Notes under the pieces: generated by a model | The model's database searches: none | Told to the model about the DNA's origin: nothing | Seen by the model: only the letters and a program-made list of their open reading frames with translations | Source of the DNA: Phenylobacterium sp. SCN 70-31 | GTDB taxonomy: Bacteria; Pseudomonadota; Alphaproteobacteria; Caulobacterales; Caulobacteraceae | NCBI RefSeq assembly: GCF_001724605.1 | Contig: NZ_MEEX01000014.1 | Span: 34,241-98,240, forward strand | Length of the DNA: 64,000 bases | Direction of reading: 5' to 3' | Position numbers and translations under genes: made by a program | Shown here: positions 41,555-50,036 of the stretch, piece by piece | Position numbering within the stretch: the stretch's first letter is position 1 | Layout of the letters: every line of letters begins with the position of its first letter

Positions 41555-43345
41555 ATGACCAGCAAATCGCGCCCACAGACGCTGCTGGAGGTGCTCGACC
41601 GGGGGCCTAGGCACCTGTTCTTCACCGGCAAGGGTGGCGTCGGCAAGACCTCGCTGGCCTGCGCCAGCGCGGTCCAACTGGCCGACGCCGGGCGTCGCGT
41701 GCTGTTGGTGAGCACCGATCCGGCCTCAAATCTCGACGCGGTTCTGCAGACGGAACTGGCAACCGCCCCGAGAGCGGTCGCCGGCGTCGAGAACCTTCAG
41801 GCGATGAACATCGACCCTGAGCAGGCGGCCCGAGACTATCGGGAGCGGACGACCGCACCCTATCGCGGCGTCCTGCCGGCCCACGACCTGGCGGCGCTTC
41901 AGGAACGGCTGTCCGGGGCCTGCACGACCGAGGTCGCCGCCTTCGACGAGTTCGCGCTGCTGGTCAGCGACCCCGAGAGAACAGCGGCGTTCGATCACAT
42001 CATCTTTGACACTGCGCCCACGGGGCACACCCTACGGCTACTCGAACTGCCGGCGGCCTGGAGTGGGTTTCTGGAAACCGCGCCGGGGGACGTCTCCTGC
42101 CTGGGCCCCCTGTCGGGCCTGAAGACGCAGCACGACCGCTATGCGCAGACGCTCGCGGCCCTGGCTGATCCCGCCCTGACGGCGATGGTCCTGGTCGCGC
42201 GCCCCGATCGTATCGCCCTCCTCGAAGCCGCCCGGACCCGGACCGAACTGCACGGCCAGGGTATGGACAACCAGCTGCTGGTCATCAACGGCGTCTTTCA
42301 CGCGACCGATCCCAGCGATCCGCTGGCCGTCGCCTTCGAACGCCGCGGCGCTTCCGCCCTGTCGCAGATGCCGCACGAGCTGATCGGGCTGCCGCGAACC
42401 GACATCGCGCTGCGTCCCACCAACATGGTGGGGCTCGACGCCCTGCGCTCGCTTCTGAAGCCGGCGGAACGGCTGACGCCGAGTCCACCCGCGCCCGTCA
42501 CCGTGCCGTCCGGCGTGTCCAGCCTGTCCGCACTGGTCGACGAGATCGCCCGGTCCGGGCATGGCCTGGTGATGGTCATGGGCAAGGGGGGCGTCGGGAA
42601 GACCACCGTGGCCGCCGCGGTCGCCATCGGCCTGGCCAAGCGTGGACTGCCGGTGCATCTGACCACTACCGATCCGGCGCAGCACATTCGCGAGACCCTG
42701 CAGTCCGAACTCGTCGGGCTGCGCGTGAGCTACATCGACCCAAAGCAGGAAGTGCAGCTCTACCGGGCGCGCACGGTAGAGGCGGCGCGATCGACGCTGT
42801 CCGCCGAGAAACTCGCGCTCCTTGAAGAGGAGTTGAGATCACCCTGCTACGAGGAGGTCGCCGTGTTCCAGGCGTTCTCCCGCATCGTCATAGCCGGACG
42901 CAAAGAGTTCGTGGTCATGGACACGGCCCCGACCGGCCACACGCTTCTGCTTCTCGATACGGCGGGAGAATACCACCGACAACTGACCCAGCACCCGGTC
43001 AGAGGCGTCCGAATCCGAACGCCTCTGATGCTGCTGCAGGATCCGGACTTTACGAAGATTCTGATCGTCGCCCTGCCTGAAACGACCCCGGTGCTTGAGG
43101 CGAGCGCCCTCCAGGATGATCTCCGCCGAGCGCAGATCGAACCGTTCGCCTGGGTGATCAACGGGAGTCTCGCCGCCGCGCATCCGAGCGATCCGGTGCT
43201 GCGAGCTCGGGCCGCCGCCGAAATATCGCAAATCCGCAAGGTCAGGGGGCACCTCGCGCGACGGGTCGCCCTGATCCCGTTCCAGATTGAGGAGCCGGTC
43301 GGCATCGACCGCCTGGGCGCTCTCGCCATTGACGGAGGGTCATGA
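41555..43345 (+). CDS. arsA: arsenite efflux ATPase ArsA (two-domain)
   Basis: A 596-residue ATPase with two homologous halves, each with a deviant Walker A: TGKGGVGKTSLACA and MGKGGVGKTTVAAA. The three As(III)-binding cysteines of E. coli ArsA are recognisable in the same contexts: LSGACTTEVAAFDEF, DVSCLGPLSGL and LRSPCYEEVAVFQAF. The signal-transduction DTAPTGHTLRLL motif occurs in both halves. I use the ATG at 41555; GTG 41537 is an alternative. Normally ArsA drives ArsB with the chaperone ArsD. Neither is here, so it probably energises the Acr3 pump encoded at 46331. It overlaps the convergent ATP-grasp gene by 6 bases. Confidence 0.92.
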   Translation: MTSKSRPQTLLEVLDRGPRHLFFTGKGGVGKTSLACASAVQLADAGRRVLLVSTDPASNLDAVLQTELATAPRAVAGVENLQAMNIDPEQAARDYRERTTAPYRGVLPAHDLAALQERLSGACTTEVAAFDEFALLVSDPERTAAFDHIIFDTAPTGHTLRLLELPAAWSGFLETAPGDVSCLGPLSGLKTQHDRYAQTLAALADPALTAMVLVARPDRIALLEAARTRTELHGQGMDNQLLVINGVFHATDPSDPLAVAFERRGASALSQMPHELIGLPRTDIALRPTNMVGLDALRSLLKPAERLTPSPPAPVTVPSGVSSLSALVDEIARSGHGLVMVMGKGGVGKTTVAAAVAIGLAKRGLPVHLTTTDPAQHIRETLQSELVGLRVSYIDPKQEVQLYRARTVEAARSTLSAEKLALLEEELRSPCYEEVAVFQAFSRIVIAGRKEFVVMDTAPTGHTLLLLDTAGEYHRQLTQHPVRGVRIRTPLMLLQDPDFTKILIVALPETTPVLEASALQDDLRRAQIEPFAWVINGSLAAAHPSDPVLRARAAAEISQIRKVRGHLARRVALIPFQIEEPVGIDRLGALAIDGGS

Positions 43346-44656
43346 CGCGCACACGGGAAGGGGGCCGGGCCGCGCATCCCCGGCGCTCAGGGTCTTCATG
43401 ACGACCACGGGCGCAAAGCCCCCGCCCGGCGTGCGGAAATTGGTCGTCTGCCCCTGGTAGAGGCGCGCGGCCGCTAGGAGCGTCTCGCCGGCATAGGTGT
43501 AGAGCCGGACGTCCAGCTTCCGGGTCTGCGGGTCGCCCTCCACCTGGACCCGCCGCGCACTCGGCGCGGCGAAAGCCTGGGCGATGAAATCGCCCTCCAG
43601 GATGCCCGCCCAGGCCCCGCGCGTCAGCTTGTCGCCGCGATAGACCGCCTTGCCGGCATGGCCGCCGGCGGGCTTAAAGAACAGCGACTTCCGTTCCGCC
43701 CAGAGCTCCGCGGCGTTGCCCGCCGTCACCCGCTTCGCCTTCGGAAGCGCTGCAAGGATCCGACGCTGCTCGGCGTCGACACCTAAGGCTTCGAGTTGCT
43801 CGGGATCCGAGAGGAGGGTGAGGTTGCGCTTGTCGGCTAGCAGCGCGTGGTTGCGCGGGTTGGGCGTCACGACGACGGCGTCGGCGAGATAGGCCTGCTT
43901 CAGCGCGGCAGACTGCGGGCGGTCGAAGGTGAAGTCGACGAGGCGGTTGTAGACGAGGTCGATATTGAGCTCCCCCAGGACCAGACGTCCTCTGTCGAAG
44001 CGAAGATCACCCGGATCGGCGATCACCGCTTCGAGGCCCTGGCGCGCGAAGAACGCCTGGGCCAGCAGGAACTCGGGATAGAGGTATTGGTCTGCTGGAG
44101 CATCATCGACGATGGCGACGACCCTCGGGCGGCCGGTTCGACCTTGCAGTTCCCATTCGGCCGAGAACATCCCCCACACTGCAGCTTCGAAGTCCGCCAG
44201 GGGATCGGCAGCGGGGACCAGCGCGCGGACCTCGGGACAGCAGGCGACCTGGGCCTGCGCCAGAAGCGCATTCAGGAAGGCCCCGCCGGCGTTGGTATTG
44301 ACCTCAATCAGCTTGGGGCCGGTTGGCGTCAGGTGGAAGTCGTAGCCCATGAACGCGCCGCGTGGGCCGGTGGCGACCTTGGCGATTTCCGGCGCCCAGG
44401 CGAGAACCGTCTCTTGATAGCTCGCGAGTTGGGCCGTTGCTTCGATGGCCTGGACGATCTTGCTCATCGCCGCCAGGTCGGCCTCGGACAGGAAGACCGG
44501 CGCGCTGGAGAAGAGATGGGCCCGGTGCTGCTTGAGCAAGTTGACGGGCACGACGTCGGCCGCCGCCTGCTCGACCGCGGCCCAAACCTGGGCTTGGTCG
44601 ATGTCGATGCAGAAGCAATCCTGGTTGAGCCGCTCCTCCAGGGTGAGCGAGTTCAT
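43340..44656 (-). CDS. ATP-grasp-like protein in the arsenic locus, function unknown
   Basis: A 438-residue protein with ATP-grasp character in its C-terminal half (FFKPAGGHAGKAVYRGDKLT, DFIAQAFAAP, KLDVRLYTYAGETLLAAARL) preceded by an N-terminal region carrying FMGYDFHLTPTGPKLIEVNT. The latter looks like a metal-binding/E-x-N element of glutathionylspermidine-synthase-like or circularly permuted members. Its ATG overlaps the arsH stop by one base, so it is translated from the same leftward mRNA. It is expected to join a carboxylate and an amine or thiol using ATP, for example to make a peptide or thiol conjugate. I know of no assigned role in arsenic resistance. Confidence 0.7.
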   Translation of the reverse strand: MNSLTLEERLNQDCFCIDIDQAQVWAAVEQAAADVVPVNLLKQHRAHLFSSAPVFLSEADLAAMSKIVQAIEATAQLASYQETVLAWAPEIAKVATGPRGAFMGYDFHLTPTGPKLIEVNTNAGGAFLNALLAQAQVACCPEVRALVPAADPLADFEAAVWGMFSAEWELQGRTGRPRVVAIVDDAPADQYLYPEFLLAQAFFARQGLEAVIADPGDLRFDRGRLVLGELNIDLVYNRLVDFTFDRPQSAALKQAYLADAVVVTPNPRNHALLADKRNLTLLSDPEQLEALGVDAEQRRILAALPKAKRVTAGNAAELWAERKSLFFKPAGGHAGKAVYRGDKLTRGAWAGILEGDFIAQAFAAPSARRVQVEGDPQTRKLDVRLYTYAGETLLAAARLYQGQTTNFRTPGGGFAPVVVMKTLSAGDARPGPLPVCAS

Positions 44657-45390
44657 CAGCCGGCCTTGCGCTCATGGATCATCGCCATGGCTCCCAGTTC
44701 ATCGCCAGCCGTGACGCGGCCGTCGGCCTTACGCTCACTGTAGCGGTCGACGAGGTAGTCCGCGCGGTCGCGCGTCAGCAGGGTGAATTTGTAGAGTTCC
44801 TCCATCACGTCCACGACGCGGTCGTAGTAGGCCGACGGCTTCATCCGGCCGTTCTCCTCGAACTCCAGATAGGCCTTGGCCACCGAGGACTGGTTCGGGA
44901 TGGTGATCATCCGCATCCAGCGGCCGAGCAGCCGCAGAGTGTTCACGGCGTTGAACGACTGCGACCCGCCGCTGACCTGCATCACCGCCAGGGTCCGCCC
45001 CTGGGTCGGTCGCACGCTGCCGACCTCGAGCGGAATCCAGTCGATCTGGGCCTTCATCACGCCGCTGATTGCGCCGTGGCGTTCGGGGCTGCACCAGACC
45101 TGTCCCTCCGACCACTGTGACAGCGCCCGCAGTTCCTGCACCTTCGGATGGTCCGGCGTCTCGGCGTCCGGCAGCGGCAGGCCGCGCGGATCGAAAATCC
45201 GGGTCTCGGCGCCGAACCGCTGTAGGATGCGCGCGGCCTCTTCGGTTAGGAGGCGGCTGTAGGACCGTTCCCGCAAGGAGCCGTAGAGCAGCAGGATCCG
45301 GGGCGGATGGGTCGAGACCGCAGGCGGCTCCAGCTTCTGCAGCGTCGGCGTGTCGAGGAACTGCGGCTGCAGGGCGGGGAACTCGGACAT
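44656..45390 (-). CDS. arsH: organoarsenical oxidase / NADPH-dependent FMN reductase ArsH
   Basis: A 244-residue flavodoxin-like flavoprotein that oxidises trivalent organoarsenicals. The second of two adjacent ATGs (45390) has GAGG at suitable spacing. Hallmarks: [20 protein letters not shown] (FMN phosphate loop), [20 protein letters not shown] and the near-invariant [20 protein letters not shown]. The length is normal. It is first gene of the leftward arsH-ATP-grasp operon and divergent from arsR across 62 bases, so ArsR probably controls both. No arsM methyltransferase is in the window, although ArsH substrates are usually methylated or aryl arsenicals. Confidence 0.93.
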   Translation of the reverse strand: MSEFPALQPQFLDTPTLQKLEPPAVSTHPPRILLLYGSLRERSYSRLLTEEAARILQRFGAETRIFDPRGLPLPDAETPDHPKVQELRALSQWSEGQVWCSPERHGAISGVMKAQIDWIPLEVGSVRPTQGRTLAVMQVSGGSQSFNAVNTLRLLGRWMRMITIPNQSSVAKAYLEFEENGRMKPSAYYDRVVDVMEELYKFTLLTRDRADYLVDRYSERKADGRVTAGDELGAMAMIHERKAG

Positions 45391-45431
45391 CATGGCCTCA
45401 AAAGAAACGCGAGCGACTTCCAACTGTCGCA

Positions 45432-45454
45432 ATATTCTTATATCGTGGAAATAT
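45432..45454. promoter_or_regulatory. ArsR operator/promoter between arsH and arsR
   Basis: ATATT-N13-AATAT dyad whose right arm includes the first two bases of the arsR start codon. A -10-like TTATAT (45438-45443) lies inside it, 9 bases before the ATG, so the arsR transcript may be leaderless. This is an AT-rich island in GC-rich DNA. Confidence 0.6.
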
Positions 45455-45806
45455 GGAAACGAAACCTGCCGTCGCAATCCTCGCCGCCCTCGCGCACGAG
45501 GGCCGCTTGGCCACCTTCCGCCTGCTGGTGCAAGCCGGATCGCAAGGTTTGGCCGCCGGCGAAGTCGCGAGGCGGCTCGACGTGCTGCCGAACACACTTT
45601 CCGCCAGCCTCAGCGTGCTGAGCCACGCGGGCCTGATCACTTCGCGCCGGGAGGGCCGCTCGGTGATCTACTCCGCCAACTATGACGCCATGCGCGAGCT
45701 GCTCGCCTTCCTGATGGAGGACTGCTGCGCAGGCACCCCCGAAATCTGCGCGCCGCTTGCCGCCCTCGCCAGCCAGGGCTGCAAGGCCGAAGCCCTGCGC
45801 GCTTGA
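45453..45806 (+). CDS. arsR: arsenic-responsive repressor ArsR (C-terminal cysteine type)
   Basis: A 117-residue winged-helix ArsR/SmtB repressor. The frame is open back to 45069, but the ATG at 45453 gives the family N-terminus ([20 protein letters not shown]). The recognition helix is [18 protein letters not shown]. It lacks the ELCVCDL metal site of E. coli ArsR; instead it has vicinal cysteines and a third one in [11 protein letters not shown] near the C-terminus, the spacing (0, +1, +7) of the Acidithiobacillus-type As(III) site. It overlaps its own operator and is followed after 9 bases by arsC. Confidence 0.9.
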   Translation: METKPAVAILAALAHEGRLATFRLLVQAGSQGLAAGEVARRLDVLPNTLSASLSVLSHAGLITSRREGRSVIYSANYDAMRELLAFLMEDCCAGTPEICAPLAALASQGCKAEALRA

Positions 45807-45815
45807 GGAACCGCC

Positions 45816-46334
45816 ATGACCGACAAGATCTACAACGTCCTCTTCCTCTGCACCGGCAACTCGGCGCGCTCGGTGATTGCCGAGGCGCTGATGAACCGAG
45901 AGGGCCGCGGCCGCTTCAAGGCCTTCTCGGCCGGATCGATGCCGACCGGGCGCGTCAATCCTCATACGCGACCGATCGTCGAGAGCCTGGGTTTCGACTT
46001 CGGCGATTTCCGCTCGAAATCCTGGGAGGAGTTTGCCCAACCCGGCGCGCCTGTGCTCGATTTCATCTTCACCGTCTGTGACAACGCCGCCGGCGAGGTC
46101 TGCCCGGTCTGGCCGGGCCAGCCGATGACCGCCCACTGGGGCGTGCCGGACCCGGCGGCGGTCGAGGGTTCCGAGGCCGAGATCGGCGCGGCCTTTTCCG
46201 AGACCGCTCGGCTGCTGGGCAATCGGATCCGCCTGTTCCTGAACCTTCCGCTCGACAAGCTCGACCGGATGTCCCTGCAAGCTAGGCTTCGCCAGATCGG
46301 CGAAGCCGCCCATGAGACGAATCCCGCCCAATGA
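45816..46334 (+). CDS. arsC: arsenate reductase, thioredoxin-coupled (LMW phosphatase fold)
   Basis: A 172-residue enzyme that reduces As(V) to As(III). The phosphatase P-loop LFLCTGNSARS contains the nucleophilic Cys and Arg (CX5R). A second cysteine is in FIFTVCDNAAGE, and CPVWPGQPMTAHWGVPDP carries the conserved acid. It is a member of the group with a longer C-terminal extension common in proteobacteria. A GAGGAA ribosome binding site lies just upstream. Its stop overlaps the acr3 ATG. Confidence 0.92.
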   Translation: MTDKIYNVLFLCTGNSARSVIAEALMNREGRGRFKAFSAGSMPTGRVNPHTRPIVESLGFDFGDFRSKSWEEFAQPGAPVLDFIFTVCDNAAGEVCPVWPGQPMTAHWGVPDPAAVEGSEAEIGAAFSETARLLGNRIRLFLNLPLDKLDRMSLQARLRQIGEAAHETNPAQ

Positions 46335-47443
46335 CCATCGCAACGCCGGCCGTCGCCGAGGCCCCCAAGCCCATGTCCCGCTTCGAGCGCTTCCTCACCG
46401 TTTGGGTGGCGTTGTGCATTGTGGCCGGGGTCGGCCTCGGTCACCTCTTCCCAACCGCTTTCCAGTCGATCGGCTCGGCCGAGGTCGCCAAGGTCAACCT
46501 GCCGGTAGCGGTGCTGATCTGGCTGATGATCATCCCGATGCTGATGAAGGTCGACTTCGGCGCCATGCGCCAGGTCGGCCGGCACTGGCGGGGTATCGGG
46601 GTGACCCTGTTCGTCAACTGGGCGGTAAAGCCGTTCTCAATGGCGGCCCTGGGCGCCTTCTTCATCGGATACCTATTCCGGCCCTACCTGCCGGCCGGAG
46701 AGATCAACAGCTACATCGCCGGCCTGATCCTACTGGCGGCGGCGCCCTGCACCGCCATGGTGTTCGTCTGGAGCAATCTGACGCGCGGCGAGCCCAATTT
46801 CACGCTCAGCCAAGTGGCCGTGAACGACGCGATCATGATCGTGGCCTTTGCGCCCATCGTCGGCCTGCTGCTCGGCCTCTCGGCGATAACGGTGCCGTGG
46901 GAGACCCTGCTGATCTCGGTGGGCCTCTACATCATCGTGCCCGTCGTGATCGCCCAACTGCTGCGCACGGCGCTCATGCGGCGTGGCGGCGAGGCGCACC
47001 TCCTGCAAGTCCTGGGCAAGATCGGTCCGGTCTCGCTGACGGCACTACTTGCCACCCTGGTGCTGCTGTTCGGTTTCCAGGGCGAGCAGATCATTTCGCA
47101 GCCGGCGATCATCGCGATGCTCGCCGTGCCGATCCTCATCCAGGTCTACTTCAACTCGGCCCTGGCCTATTTCCTGAACCGGTTCACCGGCGAGGCGCAC
47201 TGCGTGGCCGGCCCTTCGGCTCTGATCGGCGCCAGCAACTTCTTCGAGCTCGCCGTCGCCGCCGCCATCAGCCTGTTCGGCTTTACCTCCGGCGCGGCGC
47301 TCGCCACCGTGGTCGGCGTGCTGATCGAGGTGCCGGTGATGCTCACTGTCGTCGCCATCGTGAACCGGTCGAAGGGCTGGTACGAGCGCGGCGGCGCAGT
47401 TCAACGGGTGGCGGCGCAAAGCGCCCCGCCGATCATACGGTGA
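46331..47443 (+). CDS. acr3: arsenite efflux transporter, ACR3 family
   Basis: A 370-residue ten-helix membrane carrier that exports arsenite. The family motif around the essential cysteine is intact: APCTAMVFVWSNLTRGEPNF. The second conserved region GPSALIGASNFFELAVAAAI is also present. The N-terminus is cytosolic, with the first helix at about residues 18-40. The ATG overlaps the stop of arsC. With ArsA it may form an ATP-assisted pump in place of ArsB; such ArsA-Acr3 pairing is known in some bacteria. Confidence 0.93.
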   Translation: MTIATPAVAEAPKPMSRFERFLTVWVALCIVAGVGLGHLFPTAFQSIGSAEVAKVNLPVAVLIWLMIIPMLMKVDFGAMRQVGRHWRGIGVTLFVNWAVKPFSMAALGAFFIGYLFRPYLPAGEINSYIAGLILLAAAPCTAMVFVWSNLTRGEPNFTLSQVAVNDAIMIVAFAPIVGLLLGLSAITVPWETLLISVGLYIIVPVVIAQLLRTALMRRGGEAHLLQVLGKIGPVSLTALLATLVLLFGFQGEQIISQPAIIAMLAVPILIQVYFNSALAYFLNRFTGEAHCVAGPSALIGASNFFELAVAAAISLFGFTSGAALATVVGVLIEVPVMLTVVAIVNRSKGWYERGGAVQRVAAQSAPPIIR

Positions 47444-47448
47444 CAGCC

Positions 47449-47862
47449 ATGTCCGATTTCCCGATCACCATCTTCCACAATCCGGCTTGCGGCACCTCCC
47501 GCAACACGGTGGCCATGGTCCGGGCCGCCGGCTACGAGCCGGAAGTCGTCGAGTACCTGCAGGCCGGTTGGACGAAGCCCCAGCTTAAGGACCTGCTCGC
47601 CGCCATGGGCGCAGGTCCGCGCGACATCCTGCGGGAGAAGGGTACGCCCGCGGCCGAACTCGGACTCCTGGCCCCCGGCATGTCGGATGAGGCGATCCTG
47701 GATGCCATGGTCGAGCACCCCATCCTCGTGAACCGGCCGATCGTCGTCACGCCCAAGGGCGTGAAGCTTAGCCGCCCGTCGGAAGTGGTGCTCGACCTGC
47801 TGGAGCGGAAGCCTGAGAGCTTCATCAAAGAAGACGGCGAGGTCGTGCGACTGCGCGCATGA
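47449..47862 (+). CDS. arsC: arsenate reductase, glutaredoxin-coupled (ArsC/Spx fold)
   Basis: A 137-residue ArsC of the plasmid R773 type, unrelated in fold to the other arsenate reductase two genes upstream. The catalytic cysteine is in FHNPACGTSRNTV; the arginine-containing motifs are DILREKG, NRPIVVTPKG and LSRPSEV. It starts 5 bases after acr3. Having both glutaredoxin- and thioredoxin-linked reductases in one operon gives redundancy in electron supply. Confidence 0.92.
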   Translation: MSDFPITIFHNPACGTSRNTVAMVRAAGYEPEVVEYLQAGWTKPQLKDLLAAMGAGPRDILREKGTPAAELGLLAPGMSDEAILDAMVEHPILVNRPIVVTPKGVKLSRPSEVVLDLLERKPESFIKEDGEVVRLRA

Positions 47863-48455
47863 CGCGCTTCGCCTCGACCGCAATGGCGTCGGCCGCTTGG
47901 GGCGTGGCGGGTGTCGCGGCGGCGCTGCTCCTGGTTCAGCTTCTCGCGCCCTTGGGGGCGACGGGGTCGTTACTGGCGTTGTCGGCGGCGGCCGGTTACG
48001 CAAGCCTGACGGAGTTCGGCGCGCGGCGGGGGCGGGATCCGGCGCTCGGCTCGCTGGCCGAGGCCGCAGCGGCCGGTCTGGTCCAGTTTCTGGGTGTCTG
48101 GACGCTTATAGCGCTTACCGGGCCCTGGGCGGCCCAGGCCGATGAGTTCCTCACGACCACGCGCTTTCGATTCTACGCCGCCGTGGCGCTGGGCGGCGCC
48201 TTCACCGTTTCGCTGCTGCTGCGGCTGGTCGCGCAGCGGCGCCCGGATCTTCCGGGACGACTTCTCGTCCAGGGCATGACCTTCTGGGTGAGCCCGTTCT
48301 TTGGCTTCTTCAGCCCGGTGGTGTTCGCGGCCATGTCGGTCTCTGGCTTCGGCGGAGCGCCGACTGGTTTGGCCGGGCTTGGTGTCGCGGCGGGTATGGT
48401 CGCGACGCATCTCGCCGGCCGCTTCCTGGCCGATTGGTTCACCGAAGCCCGCTGA
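47859..48455 (+). CDS. predicted inner-membrane protein of the ars operon
   Basis: A 198-residue hydrophobic protein with about five predicted membrane helices (roughly residues 15-45, 65-88, 105-123, 135-160 and 165-190). Its ATG overlaps the stop of the glutaredoxin-type arsC, so it is the last gene of the arsR-arsC-acr3-arsC operon. The start has a run MTRFASTAMASAAWG that could be a signal anchor. I recognise no family motif. A role in arsenic handling is suggested only by position. It is convergent with arsO. Confidence 0.6.
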   Translation: MTRFASTAMASAAWGVAGVAAALLLVQLLAPLGATGSLLALSAAAGYASLTEFGARRGRDPALGSLAEAAAAGLVQFLGVWTLIALTGPWAAQADEFLTTTRFRFYAAVALGGAFTVSLLLRLVAQRRPDLPGRLLVQGMTFWVSPFFGFFSPVVFAAMSVSGFGGAPTGLAGLGVAAGMVATHLAGRFLADWFTEAR

Positions 48456-48467
48456 CCTTGAGGTGCC

Positions 48468-49538
48468 CTAAGCCGGCGCAAGCGCCTCGGCGATCTGGCG
48501 CGCGGTGTCACGTGCGGATCGCATGACGCCCGTCAAGGTCGCGGACGCAAAGCCCGTCCACTCGCCATAGCCGACTAGCCACAGGCGCGGCTCCTTGACT
48601 GAGCGCGTGCCCTCGACCGCCACACGTCCGGACGGTTCAACTACGTTCAGGTCGGCCAGATGCTGCAGGGCCGGTCGGAAGCCGGTGCACCAGATCACTG
48701 CATCCACCTCGGTTTCCCGCCCGTCGGGCCACACGACACCGCGAGGGGTGAAGCGCCCGAAAGGACGGACCGCCTTCAGCACGCCGCGGTCGCGGGCCGC
48801 CCTCACGGGCGGCACCATGACGACATCGCCGAGCCCGCCCGGAGGCGGCGCGTCGGCGCCGATCCCTTGCTTTGCCTGCCAGCGAGCGGTGGCCCGCTCG
48901 AACAGCACGCGGCCGTCCACGTCATCCGGGAGGAAGGTCGGCGGTTCCGGTGTCACCCAGGTTGCGTCGGCGACCTGCGACACCTCGGCGAAAATCTGCG
49001 CCCCGCTGTTGCCGCCGCCGACCACCAGTACCCGTTGGCCCTTGAAGACCTCGGGGTTTCGATATTGCGCCGAGTGGATCTGCACGCCTTCGAAGCGCGG
49101 CTGGTCGGGATAAGGCGGCCAGTAGGGCGCGCGCCAAGTGCCGGTTGCGCTAACCACGGCTCGAGTTCGCCATGTGGCGGGGCAGGTCTCGACCACGAGC
49201 GCACCCGCCTCCGCGTGGACGAGGTCAACCTCGGCAGGCCGGATGACCGGCAGTTCGTAGCGCGCCTCATACGCGGTGAGATATGCGATCACCTCATCGC
49301 GGGTCGGATAGGCTTCGCCGCTTGACGGCATGGGCCAACCGGGAAGCGAGCTCCACTCAGCGGGCGAGAACAGCCGAAGCGAGTCCCAGCCGTGGCGCCA
49401 AGCCCCGCCGGGGTCGGGCTCGCCATCGACGATCGCAAAGCGCAGGCCAGTCCGGCGCAGGAAATATCCTATGGCGAGCCCAGCCTGGCCGCCGCCGATG
49501 ACGATGACGTCGAAGCTCGTTGGAGAGGACTTCGTCAT
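48468..49538 (-). CDS. arsO: flavin-containing monooxygenase, ArsO-like
   Basis: A 356-residue NAD(P)H/FAD monooxygenase of the type found in ars operons. FAD motif [22 protein letters not shown] motif [18 protein letters not shown]; the FMO-like stretches [17 protein letters not shown] and [14 protein letters not shown] fit ArsO. AGGAGG lies 9 bases before the ATG at 49538. Its precise reaction with arsenicals is not settled in the family. It lies at the right edge of the arsenic island and convergent with the arsR operon. Confidence 0.85.
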   Translation of the reverse strand: MTKSSPTSFDVIVIGGGQAGLAIGYFLRRTGLRFAIVDGEPDPGGAWRHGWDSLRLFSPAEWSSLPGWPMPSSGEAYPTRDEVIAYLTAYEARYELPVIRPAEVDLVHAEAGALVVETCPATWRTRAVVSATGTWRAPYWPPYPDQPRFEGVQIHSAQYRNPEVFKGQRVLVVGGGNSGAQIFAEVSQVADATWVTPEPPTFLPDDVDGRVLFERATARWQAKQGIGADAPPPGGLGDVVMVPPVRAARDRGVLKAVRPFGRFTPRGVVWPDGRETEVDAVIWCTGFRPALQHLADLNVVEPSGRVAVEGTRSVKEPRLWLVGYGEWTGFASATLTGVMRSARDTARQIAEALAPA

Positions 49539-49709
49539 GCGTATTTGCCTCCTGTAGTCGGCAATACCTCAAGATGGAGCCTGGGGCGCTGCTCAGCATC
49601 CCCCGCCGGTCTCTCGATTTTCTGAGACTGGAAGTTGATAGTTGACCCCGAGCGCCGGCGGTAGCGGCCGGCTGGCCGAAGCCGGCGCGATGCTTCGCGA
49701 CCCAAATAC

Positions 49710-49913
49710 CTAGCCGACGAGCTCTGCCAGCGGCGCGGCCAGAGCCCCGGCGATCTTCTCCAGCACAGTGATCGTCGGATTGCGAACGCCCCGCTCGACG
49801 CCAGAGACGTAGGTGCGATGCACGCCTGCGCGGTCGGCGAGGTCCTCCTGCGAGATGCCCTGAGCCTCCCGCAGCCGCTTCACGTTGAGCCCCACTCGCC
49901 GACGCACGTCCAT
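49710..49913 (-). CDS. small XRE-family transcriptional regulator
   Basis: A 67-residue single helix-turn-helix protein: LREAQGISQEDLADRAGVHR and TYVSGVERGVRNPTITVLEK are textbook Cro/C1 sequence. Its size and sequence style are like controller (C) proteins of restriction-modification systems, though no intact system is adjacent. It is divergent from the gene at 50037. A mirrored 13-bp repeat pair lies between them and is the likely operator. Confidence 0.85.
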   Translation of the reverse strand: MDVRRRVGLNVKRLREAQGISQEDLADRAGVHRTYVSGVERGVRNPTITVLEKIAGALAAPLAELVG

Positions 49914-49951
49914 GGCCCGAAGGGGCCGGGACGCAGCCTTTTGATCTACAG

Positions 49952-50022
49952 CCTATGAGTCTCAATTGAGTTGACTGCTCGCCACTGCGTATGGCTGCTC
50001 AACCTCCAGTGAGACTCATAGG
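49952..50022. promoter_or_regulatory. mirrored 13-bp operator pair flanking a promoter
   Basis: CCTATGAGTCTCA (49952-49964) and its exact reverse complement TGAGACTCATAGG (50010-50022), with 45 bases between. A -35/-10 pair TTGAGT (49966-49971), 17 bases, GTATGG (49989-49994) fits between them. The right repeat ends 14 bases before the ATG at 50037. It is probably bound by the adjacent XRE protein. Confidence 0.65.
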
Positions 50023-50036
50023 ATACGGAGAAAGCA

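Noticed and set aside
46312-47448. N-terminal 379-residue extension in the frame of the glutaredoxin-type arsC
   Set aside because: The frame is open through acr3 but encodes arginine/proline-rich nonsense. The ATG at 47449 gives the exact ArsC N-terminus.
49545-49567. Imperfect inverted repeat GTATTGCC/GGCAAATAC before arsO
   Set aside because: Arms differ in length and one overlaps the ribosome binding site. It is too weak to call as an operator.
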